Source: Lachnospiraceae bacterium (GTDB lineage Bacteria; Bacillota; Clostridia; Lachnospirales; Lachnospiraceae). Taken from it: a stretch of 18,244 bases of DNA. A program made the position numbers and the translations under genes. Numbering within the stretch: the stretch's first letter is position 1; each line of letters starts with the position of its first letter. The notes beneath the pieces are model-generated. The model searched no databases, had not been told where the DNA came from, and saw only the letters and a program-made list of their open reading frames with translations. Location of the stretch: assembly GCA_009774535.1 (NCBI GenBank), contig VSNY01000072.1:1-18244 (forward strand), read 5' to 3'. Below are positions 4,927-11,826 of this stretch, one piece after another.

Positions 4927-7551
4927 CTAGTTGTTAATAGCCGCCTGTGCTGCCGCCAGCCTTGCAATCGGCACACGGAACGGTGAACAGGATACATAGT
5001 CCAGACCAATCTTATGGCAGAACTCAACCGAAGAAGGATCTCCGCCATGTTCGCCGCAGATGCCTACGTGCAATTTGCTGTTGACAGGTTTGCCAAGTTT
5101 AATTGCTGTTTCCATCAGTTTGCCAACGCCTGTCTGATCCAGTTTTGCAAATGGATCGTTTTCAAAAATTTTTGCGTCGTAGTAAGCATCCAGGAACTTG
5201 CCGGAATCGTCGCGGGAGAAGCCGAAGGTCATCTGTGTCAGATCGTTGGTACCGAAGCAGAAGAAATCAGCTTCTGATGCGATCTCGTCAGCAGTCAGGG
5301 CTGCTCTTGGGATTTCGATCATGGTACCTACTTCGTATTCTAATTTCACGCCTGCAGCTGCGATTTCTGCATCTGCTGTTTCTACTACAACTTTCTTAAC
5401 GTTCTTTAATTCTTTGATATCACAGATTAACGGAATCATGATTTCCGGTTTTACGTTCCAGTCTGCATGTGCTTTCTGTACGTTGATTGCTGCACGGATC
5501 ACTGCTTTTGTCTGCATCTTTGCAATTTCCGGATAGGTTACTGCAAGACGGCAGCCGCGGTGGCCCATCATTGGGTTGAATTCGTGCAGAGAATCGATCA
5601 GTGTCTTGATATCTTCCACTGATTTATTCTGTGCTTTTGCAAGCTTTTCAATGTCTTCTTCGTCAGTTGGTACGAACTCATGAAGCGGCGGGTCCAGGAA
5701 GCGGATCGTTACCGGACAGCCTTCCAGAGCTTCGTATAATTTTTCAAAGTCGCCCTGCTGGTATGGAAGAATCTTATCAAGCGCTGCTTCTCTTTCTTCT
5801 ACCGTATCTGCGCAGATCATTTCGCGGAATGCTGCGATTCTGTCTTCTTCAAAGAACATATGCTCTGTACGGCAAAGGCCGATGCCTTCTGCGCCGAGTT
5901 CGCGTGCTTTCTTCGCATCTGTCGGTGTGTCTGCATTTGTGCGTACTTTTAATTTTCTGTATTTGTCAGCCCAATCCATAATTCTGCCGAATTCACCTGC
6001 GATGGTAGCGTCAACAGTCTGGATTTCGCCGTCATAAATGTTGCCTGTAGAACCGTCGATGGAAATATAGTCTCCTTCATGATATTCTTTTCCGGCAAGC
6101 GTAAATTTCTTGTTTTCTTCATCCATTGCGATATCGCCGCATCCGGATACACAGCAGGTACCCATACCACGTGCAACAACGGCTGCATGGGATGTCATAC
6201 CGCCACGAACAGTTAAAATACCTTGTGCTGCTTTCATACCGGTAATGTCTTCAGGAGAAGTCTCCAGACGTACTAATACAACTTTTTCACCTCTGTCGTT
6301 CCATGCTTCAGCGTCTTCCGCAGAAAATACGATCTTGCCGCATGCTGCGCCAGGAGATGCGCCAAGGCCCTTGCCTACCGGCGTCGCAGCTTTTAATGCA
6401 GCAGCGTCAAACTGCGGATGCAGCAGCGTATCCAGGTTACGCGGATCGATCATTGCAACTGCTTCTTCTTCTGTACGCATGCCTTCGTCTACAAGGTCAC
6501 ATGCGATCTTTAACGCAGCCTGTGCAGTTCTCTTACCGTTTCTGGTCTGCAGCATGTACAGCTTTTTATTTTCAACGGTAAATTCCATATCCTGCATATC
6601 TCTGTAATGATCTTCGAGCGTCTTGCATACATCAGTAAACTGCTTGAATGCTTCCGGGAACTCCTGTTCCATTTTAGCGATCGGCATTGGTGTACGCACA
6701 CCTGCAACTACGTCTTCGCCCTGTGCGTTTACAAGGAATTCTCCCATCAGCTTTCTATCGCCGGTTGCAGGGTCACGTGTAAATGCAACACCTGTACCAC
6801 AGTCATCGCCCATGTTACCAAATGCCATTGACTGCACGTTTACAGCTGTACCCCAGGAATATGGGATATCGTTGTCACGACGGTATACGTTTGCACGAGG
6901 GTTGTCCCAGGAACGGAATACGGCTTTGATGGCACCCATCAGCTGCTCCTTCGGATCATCCGGGAAGTCAGCGCCGATCTTGCCCTTGTATTCAGCTTTG
7001 AACTGGGAAGCTAATTCCTTTAAGTCATCGGCTGTCAGGTCTACGTCATAAGTAACGCCTTTTTTCTCTTTCATTGCGTCGATGAGCTGTTCAAAATATT
7101 TCTTGCCCACTTCCATTACAACGTCAGAATACATTTGGATAAACCTGCGATAGCAGTCCCATGCCCAGCGTGCATTGCCGGATTTCTCAGCGATTACTTC
7201 CACAACGGTTTCGTTTAAGCCCAGATTTAAGATTGTGTCCATCATACCAGGCATGGAAGCTCTTGCACCGGAACGCACAGATACAAGCAGCGGATTTTCC
7301 TTATCACCGAATTTCTTGCCTGTAATCTCTTCCATCTTAACAATATAGTCATTGATCTGGCCCTGGATTTCGTCGTTGATCTCACGGCCGTCTTCATAAT
7401 ACTGCGTACAAGCTTCGGTTGTAATTGTAAAACCCTGCGGAACCGGGAGTCCTAAGTTCGTCATCTCTGCCAGGTTCGCGCCTTTGCCGCCAAGCAGTTC
7501 ACGCATGTCTGCTTTGCCTTCGCTGAACAAATATACCCATTTGTTTGCCAT
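4927..7551 (-). CDS. ppdK: pyruvate, phosphate dikinase (EC 2.7.9.1)
   Basis: This cytosolic enzyme reversibly converts ATP, phosphate and pyruvate to AMP, pyrophosphate and phosphoenolpyruvate. In anaerobes it can run as a pyrophosphate-saving glycolytic step or for gluconeogenesis. The 874-residue length equals the Clostridium symbiosum enzyme. The N-terminal ATP-grasp domain opens with LLGGKGANLAEM (19-30) and includes SVRSGARASMPGMMDT (91-106). The swivelling phospho-carrier domain has GGMTSHAAVVARGMG with catalytic His455. The C-terminal PEP/pyruvate barrel contains GIGLCRTEHMFF, GTNDLTQMTFGFSRDD and HVGICGEHGG with the catalytic Cys near 832. AGGAGG precedes the ATG at 7551. It is monocistronic as far as can be seen, with a promoter at 7675-7702. 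Accessory DNA begins immediately past the stop codon, yet the C-terminus looks intact. Confidence 0.98.
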   Translation of the reverse strand: MANKWVYLFSEGKADMRELLGGKGANLAEMTNLGLPVPQGFTITTEACTQYYEDGREINDEIQGQINDYIVKMEEITGKKFGDKENPLLVSVRSGARASMPGMMDTILNLGLNETVVEVIAEKSGNARWAWDCYRRFIQMYSDVVMEVGKKYFEQLIDAMKEKKGVTYDVDLTADDLKELASQFKAEYKGKIGADFPDDPKEQLMGAIKAVFRSWDNPRANVYRRDNDIPYSWGTAVNVQSMAFGNMGDDCGTGVAFTRDPATGDRKLMGEFLVNAQGEDVVAGVRTPMPIAKMEQEFPEAFKQFTDVCKTLEDHYRDMQDMEFTVENKKLYMLQTRNGKRTAQAALKIACDLVDEGMRTEEEAVAMIDPRNLDTLLHPQFDAAALKAATPVGKGLGASPGAACGKIVFSAEDAEAWNDRGEKVVLVRLETSPEDITGMKAAQGILTVRGGMTSHAAVVARGMGTCCVSGCGDIAMDEENKKFTLAGKEYHEGDYISIDGSTGNIYDGEIQTVDATIAGEFGRIMDWADKYRKLKVRTNADTPTDAKKARELGAEGIGLCRTEHMFFEEDRIAAFREMICADTVEEREAALDKILPYQQGDFEKLYEALEGCPVTIRFLDPPLHEFVPTDEEDIEKLAKAQNKSVEDIKTLIDSLHEFNPMMGHRGCRLAVTYPEIAKMQTKAVIRAAINVQKAHADWNVKPEIMIPLICDIKELKNVKKVVVETADAEIAAAGVKLEYEVGTMIEIPRAALTADEIASEADFFCFGTNDLTQMTFGFSRDDSGKFLDAYYDAKIFENDPFAKLDQTGVGKLMETAIKLGKPVNSKLHVGICGEHGGDPSSVEFCHKIGLDYVSCSPFRVPIARLAAAQAAINN

Positions 7552-7674
7552 TTGCTGATTCCTCCTAAAAAATACTTTGGTTAATTATTTTCTTGTGAAT
7601 TTTCTACAGACAGGGTTGTCCGATATCGATTCACATTGTTCACTTTGGTTGCACTGTTTTATGCACACATATTT

Positions 7675-7702
7675 ATTTTAACATATTTTTCCACAGAAGC
7701 AA
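7675..7702 (-). promoter_or_regulatory. ppdK promoter, TTGCTT-16-TAAAAT with extended -10
   Basis: On the minus strand, -35 TTGCTT (7697-7702), a 16-nt spacer and -10 TAAAAT (7675-7680) are preceded by TG to form an extended -10 (TGTTAAAAT). Transcription from about 7668 would give a leader of about 117 nt before the ppdK ATG. The leader contains the short palindrome CGATATCG (7621-7628) but no recognised riboswitch. Confidence 0.6.
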
Positions 7703-7737
7703 CCACTTTTTTAAAATTTATTATGGAAAATTCTTCT

Positions 7738-9135
7738 TTAAAAATCAAATTTATCCGCAAAATAAGCGTCCAGCCGTGCAATCTCCACCCGTTCCTGCTC
7801 CATGGAATCGCGGAAGCGTACGGTAACCGCGTGATCCTCCTGCGAATCAAAGTCATAAGTAACGCAGAACGGCGTGCCGATCTCATCCTGGCGGCGGTAT
7901 CTTTTCCCAATATTGCCGCGGTCGTCGAATTCGCAGTTGTATTTTTTAGACAATTGCGTAAATACCTGCTCCGCGCCTTCATTCAGCTTTTTGGAAAGCG
8001 GCAGAACACCGATCTTGACCGGGGCAAGCGCCGGATGGAAATGCAAAACGGTACGCATATCCGGTTTTTCTTCTGTGCCGATATTTTCTTCATCATAGGC
8101 CGCGCATAAAAACGCAAGCACTACCCTGTCCGCGCCAAGTGACGGCTCAATAACATACGGCACATATTTTTCATTTTTAGTATCGTCAAAATACGACAGA
8201 TCCTGCCCGGAAGTATTCTGGTGCTGCGTCAGGTCATAATCCGTACGGTCTGCGATGCCCCACAGCTCGCCCCAGCCAAACGGGAACAGAAATTCAAAGT
8301 CTGTGGTCGCTTTGCTGTAAAATGCCAGCTCCGCCGGATCGTGATCCCTTAAGCGCAGTTCTTCCTCTTTCATGCCAAGACTGAGCAGCCAGTCGCGGCA
8401 GAAGCTTCTCCAATAAGAAAACCACTCCAGATCCGTGCCAGGCTCACAGAAAAATTCCAGCTCCATCTGCTCAAATTCCCTTGTACGGAACGTAAAATTA
8501 CCAGGCGTAATCTCATTTCGGAACGATTTTCCGATTTGGGCGATGCCAAACGGGATTTTTTTGCGGGATGTACGCTGCACATTTTTAAAATTAACAAAAA
8601 TGCCCTGCGCGGTTTCCGGCCGCAGATAAACGGTATTTTTTGCATCCTCGGTGACACCCTGAAATGTTTTGAACATTAAATTAAACTGGCGGATATCTGT
8701 GAAATTATGTTTGCCGCAGCTTGGACAAGCTACCTGATGTTCTTCGATAAAGCTGACCATCGCTTCGTTCGACCAGCCGTCTACGCTTTCTTCCAGCGTA
8801 ATCTCATGTTCCGCTGCAAAATCTTCGATAATCTTGTCCGCGCGGAAACGCTCATGGCATTCCTTGCAGTCCATCAGCGGATCAGAAAAGCCGCCGAGAT
8901 GGCCGGAAGCTACCCAGGTCTGCGGGTTCATTAAAATCGCACAGTCCACGCCGACATTGTATGGGTTCTCCTGCACGAATTTCTGCCACCATGCTTTTTT
9001 GACATTATTTTTTAACTCTACGCCAAGATTACCGTAATCCCAGGTGTTTGCCAGGCCGCCATAAATCTCTGAGCCAGGATATACAAACCCTCTGGCTTTT
9101 GCAAGCGCGACAATCTTTTCCATTGATTTTTCCAT
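7738..9135 (-). CDS. glyS: glycyl-tRNA synthetase, single-chain alpha2 type (EC 6.1.1.14)
   Basis: This class II aminoacyl-tRNA synthetase charges tRNA-Gly in the cytosol. It is the homodimeric (eukaryote/archaea-like) type rather than the GlyQ/GlyS tetramer, as shown by the 465-residue length and ARGFVYPGSEIYGGLANTWD at the N-terminus. A four-cysteine zinc site is suggested by CKEC (90-93) and CPSC (137-140). Motif 2 includes FRNEITPGNFTFRTREFEQ (205-223), and motif 3 PSLGADRVVLAF. The frame extends to 9204, but the ATG at 9135 (MEKSMEKIVALA) is chosen: GGAGG stands 9 nt before it, and the longer start would overlap the lipoprotein gene. A second ATG at 9123 is possible. It begins 31 nt after the lipoprotein stop, so it probably shares the promoter at 9856-9884. 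Confidence 0.97.
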   Translation of the reverse strand: MEKSMEKIVALAKARGFVYPGSEIYGGLANTWDYGNLGVELKNNVKKAWWQKFVQENPYNVGVDCAILMNPQTWVASGHLGGFSDPLMDCKECHERFRADKIIEDFAAEHEITLEESVDGWSNEAMVSFIEEHQVACPSCGKHNFTDIRQFNLMFKTFQGVTEDAKNTVYLRPETAQGIFVNFKNVQRTSRKKIPFGIAQIGKSFRNEITPGNFTFRTREFEQMELEFFCEPGTDLEWFSYWRSFCRDWLLSLGMKEEELRLRDHDPAELAFYSKATTDFEFLFPFGWGELWGIADRTDYDLTQHQNTSGQDLSYFDDTKNEKYVPYVIEPSLGADRVVLAFLCAAYDEENIGTEEKPDMRTVLHFHPALAPVKIGVLPLSKKLNEGAEQVFTQLSKKYNCEFDDRGNIGKRYRRQDEIGTPFCVTYDFDSQEDHAVTVRFRDSMEQERVEIARLDAYFADKFDF

Positions 9136-9166
9136 TCCTTCTATCCTCCATCCTCCATATTTGAGA

Positions 9167-9796
9167 CTATTTATATAATATATATGCCGGCTGCGCTTGT
9201 GCATCCTCTACGTCATAATGCACCTGTACGGTATTTTTACCAGTTACCTCTGCATTGCTGTCAGATACACACAGGATCTCTCCATCGACCCGCACAGCGA
9301 TCTCTTCGCCGATCACTACAACCTGGACGCCTTGTTCTGACAGCAGTTCCTGTACATCCATGCCGCCCGCGGCAGCGCCGTCTTCGACTTTTACAAAGTC
9401 CTGGTCAAATGTATACCCTTCCTGCTGTGCCTGCTCTACGGTTCCGGCAAACAGGGTGACATCATTAAACAACGCATAGTCGATATATGTCGCATAATTT
9501 AAATATAGCTGTGCCGTAACGCCGTCTTCTTCTGATGATGCTGTCTCAAATCTGTCCAATTCCAGGCTGCCGTTTCCATTAGATTCCACATAACTTTCAA
9601 TGGAATCAGCAATATACGCTTCTAATTCTTCTTCATCGTAGTAATCTTCGTTAAAGTCTTCGATATTCGCGCCGATTACGTTTCCCTGTTTTGTAATGTA
9701 AACCGTACTTTCATCAGCTTCAAATGAAGCCCCACATGCCGTGGTTATGCTGGCCGCGGCAAAAATGCCAAGCGCTGCATACAGCTTCCGTTTCAT
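9167..9796 (-). CDS. putative secreted lipoprotein of unknown function, 209 aa
   Basis: The N-terminus has a basic start (MKRK), a hydrophobic stretch to residue 16 and a lipobox-like SITTAC, with the lipidated cysteine at 21. It is therefore predicted to be anchored to the outer face of the cytoplasmic membrane. The mature protein is strongly acidic, with EDFNEDYYDEEELEAYIADS at about 46-65, and appears to be mixed alpha/beta. No catalytic or ligand-binding motif is recognised. The ATG at 9796 follows GAGGAGG by about 8 nt. It has a strong promoter overlapping the recO stop codon, and glyS starts 31 nt after its stop, so the pair is likely cotranscribed. Similar lipoproteins are, from memory, common in Lachnospiraceae, but no role is established to my knowledge. 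Confidence 0.85.
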   Translation of the reverse strand: MKRKLYAALGIFAAASITTACGASFEADESTVYITKQGNVIGANIEDFNEDYYDEEELEAYIADSIESYVESNGNGSLELDRFETASSEEDGVTAQLYLNYATYIDYALFNDVTLFAGTVEQAQQEGYTFDQDFVKVEDGAAAGGMDVQELLSEQGVQVVVIGEEIAVRVDGEILCVSDSNAEVTGKNTVQVHYDVEDAQAQPAYILYK

Positions 9797-9855
9797 AGCT
9801 ACTGCCTCCTCTGTTGTTCTTTGCAGGTAAAAATTTCATTTGCCTCCGCGGACCT

Positions 9856-9884
9856 ATTATACTAGACCTTTTGCCTGATTTCAA
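9856..9884 (-). promoter_or_regulatory. promoter TTGAAA-17-TATAAT for the lipoprotein-glyS unit
   Basis: On the minus strand, -35 TTGAAA (9879-9884) and -10 TATAAT (9856-9861) are separated by exactly 17 nt. The -35 box overlaps the recO stop codon (9881-9883). The transcript would have a leader of about 50 nt, too short for a T-box. Confidence 0.75.
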
Positions 9885-10627
9885 TCATTTTTTAAGATGT
9901 ATGTAAAATGCTCCGACTGAAACGTATGGTCCTGATACCGCCGCATATACCCTTCCACGATCCCATCCAGCCTTGCAAACACCGGCGCGGTCAGCGTAAA
10001 TGTATACAGCTTTTCCAAAGGCGCTGCCATGATATATTGGAGCGCATACAGCACAGACTCGTCCACCGGCACCGCGCGTTCCCCTTTCAGGCACGCCGGG
10101 CAGAGCACACCCTGCCGCTGAATGGAAAAATAATGCAGGCTGTCTTTGGCACCGCATCTGGCGCAGGCAAATACATTTGGATATTCTCCATGCAGCACCA
10201 TGACCCGCAGTTCATAAATCCTGCGTACCAGGCGGTTATCCAGCGACGGCTTCAGCAGCGCCTTTAACGTGAGATACAAAAGATTCAAAAAATCGGTGCC
10301 GTCCATATTTTCCTGCGTATAATAAGCCGCCATTTCAAGAAAATAAAAGCCGTACGACACGGCGTCAAGGTCTTCGGCCAGTTCCCGGAAGTAATTGGAT
10401 ATATTGACTTTTGCCACATTGTAGGAATTTTTGCCCTCAAACACTTCAAACTGGCCGAAGGAGAATGGATTCGCCGCAGCCAGAAATACACTGTTCGGTC
10501 GTCTGGCGCCGCGTACAAAGGCTGCGATTTTTCCTCTCTCCCTTGTCAGGATCTGTATTCTTTTGTCATAATCACCGACAGGCATTGCTGACAATACCAT
10601 GCCCGTCAGCCCGATTGTCTGTCCCAT
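9881..10627 (-). CDS. recO: DNA repair protein RecO
   Basis: RecO anneals single strands and, with RecR, loads RecA onto SSB-coated DNA in recombinational repair. The N-terminal OB fold contains TIGLTGMVLSAMPVGDYDKR (residues 4-23) and IAAFVRGARRPNS. A helical middle follows (YFLEMAAYYTQEN, LNLLYLTLKALL). The zinc module has four cysteines at 155, 158, 176 and 179 (CARC and CPAC). The 248-residue length is normal. The frame is open to a GTG at 10639, but the ATG at 10627 is preferred because AGGTGG stands about 8 nt upstream and the family usually begins close to the TGMVL segment. The start overlaps the small YqzL-like ORF by 56 nt. Confidence 0.95.
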   Translation of the reverse strand: MGQTIGLTGMVLSAMPVGDYDKRIQILTRERGKIAAFVRGARRPNSVFLAAANPFSFGQFEVFEGKNSYNVAKVNISNYFRELAEDLDAVSYGFYFLEMAAYYTQENMDGTDFLNLLYLTLKALLKPSLDNRLVRRIYELRVMVLHGEYPNVFACARCGAKDSLHYFSIQRQGVLCPACLKGERAVPVDESVLYALQYIMAAPLEKLYTFTLTAPVFARLDGIVEGYMRRYQDHTFQSEHFTYILKND

Positions 10628-10757
10628 CCGAAGCACCACCTGTCCATACCGCAGCGCCCTGACGGCTGCTGCGGTTTTCCTGTTCCCGGTATTTTAAGTA
10701 ATCGCTGACCCTGCCGCTTAAGGCAAAGTCTTTCCAGCTGTCTCTTGTCATATGCAT
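10572..10757 (-). CDS. small YqzL-like protein between era and recO, 61 aa
   Basis: This short ORF has the position and N-terminal pattern of the YqzL-like small proteins found between era and recO in Bacillus and relatives: an early tryptophan, then G-x-V and Y-L (SWKDFALSGRVSDYLKYREQ). Two starts are possible. ATG 10757 has AGGA 10 nt upstream. ATG 10751 (MTRDSWKDF) has AGGGG 7 nt upstream and may be the better one. The C-terminal third (SSRQGAAVWTGG onward) overlaps recO in another frame and looks less protein-like, so the conserved part is only about 30 residues. Function is unknown. Recognition rests on gene order and a remembered motif, so confidence is moderate. Confidence 0.5.
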   Translation of the reverse strand: MHMTRDSWKDFALSGRVSDYLKYREQENRSSRQGAAVWTGGASDGTDNRADGHGIVSNACR

Positions 10758-10853
10758 ACCCCTGCTTTCCTGGCATCTGTAAGGTTTCGTCTTATCTTAC
10801 ATAGGTTCTGCATATTATGCTATTTGATACAAGATAAAATCTGGCAGTTTTCT

Positions 10854-11768
10854 TTATTTCTGCTCCTGATAGCCAAAATTTTTCAGCATCAGATCGCTGT
10901 CCCGCCAGTTTTTGCGGACTTTCACCCAAAGACGCAGGTTCACTTTCTGCTCCAGCAGTTTTTCAATTTCAAAGCGGGCGTTGGAACCGATTTTTTTCAG
11001 CATTGCACCGCTTTTGCCGATTATAATGCCTTTGTGGGACTCCCGTTCGCAGATAATGGTCGCTTCAATATCCATAAGGTCTTTGCCTTTGCGCTTCTTC
11101 ATCCGGTCAATGGTGACCGCGATACCGTGCGGCACTTCTTCCTCGAGCGCATGCAGTGATTTTTCCCGGACAATCTCCGCTACGATCTGACGCTGCGGCT
11201 GGTCGGTAATCGTATCTTCCTCATAGAACATCGGCCCGTACGGCAGATAGCGGAAGATCAGATCAATCACATCCGGCACATGATCACCGTGCAGCGCGCA
11301 GACCGGGATGATTTCATCAAAGTCATAGATTTTGCGGTAAGTATCAATAAAATGAAGCAGATTTTCCTTTTTTGCAACGGTATCGATTTTATTGATTACA
11401 AGAATAACCGGCAGCTTTACCTTCTGCAGAATCTGCGCGATGTGCTGCTCCCCGGCCCCTACAAAATCAGACGGTTCCACCAGCCACAAAATAACGTCTG
11501 CGTCCTGCAGCGTATGTTCCGCGGCGTTTACCATATATTCGCCCAGTTTATTTTTGGCTTTGTGAATGCCGGGCGTATCCAAAAATACAATCTGCCCCCG
11601 CTCCATATCGGTATAAACCGTCTGGATGCGGCTGCGTGTTGTCTGTGGTTTTTTGGACGTAATAGCGATCTTCTGCCCGATCATCTGATTCATCAGCGTA
11701 GACTTGCCTACATTCGGCCTTCCAATAATCGTTACAAATCCTGACTTAAAGCTTGTGCTGTTATCCAT
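10854..11768 (-). CDS. era: GTPase Era
   Basis: Era is an essential GTPase that binds the 3' end of 16S rRNA and helps mature the 30S subunit. It is cytosolic with membrane association. The GTPase domain shows G1 GRPNVGKST (16-24), the switch region KKPQTTRSRIQT (39-50), G3 DTPG (64-67) and G4 NKID (126-129). The C-terminal KH domain contains IIIGKSGAMLKKIG followed by VNLRLWVKVRKNWRD. The length of 304 residues is typical. The start ATG at 11768 follows AAAGGAAC. It lies 58 nt after the M16 peptidase stop without an obvious terminator, so the two may be cotranscribed. About 100 nt separate it from the small YqzL-like ORF and recO. Confidence 0.98.
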   Translation of the reverse strand: MDNSTSFKSGFVTIIGRPNVGKSTLMNQMIGQKIAITSKKPQTTRSRIQTVYTDMERGQIVFLDTPGIHKAKNKLGEYMVNAAEHTLQDADVILWLVEPSDFVGAGEQHIAQILQKVKLPVILVINKIDTVAKKENLLHFIDTYRKIYDFDEIIPVCALHGDHVPDVIDLIFRYLPYGPMFYEEDTITDQPQRQIVAEIVREKSLHALEEEVPHGIAVTIDRMKKRKGKDLMDIEATIICERESHKGIIIGKSGAMLKKIGSNARFEIEKLLEQKVNLRLWVKVRKNWRDSDLMLKNFGYQEQK

Positions 11769-11826
11769 AATGTTCCTTTCTTTTTACTCCCTCTTTTTTC
11801 TGACCTGGATGAACCTGACTGCCTGT

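Noticed and set aside
7636..8109. 157-codon plus-strand open frame spanning the ppdK-glyS gap
   Set aside because: Most of it is antisense to the end of glyS, and the rest covers the ppdK promoter. There is no ribosome binding site.
9797..9880. T-box riboswitch for glyS
   Set aside because: The leader is only about 50 nt and lacks the T-box sequence and antiterminator. The gap before glyS itself is 31 nt.
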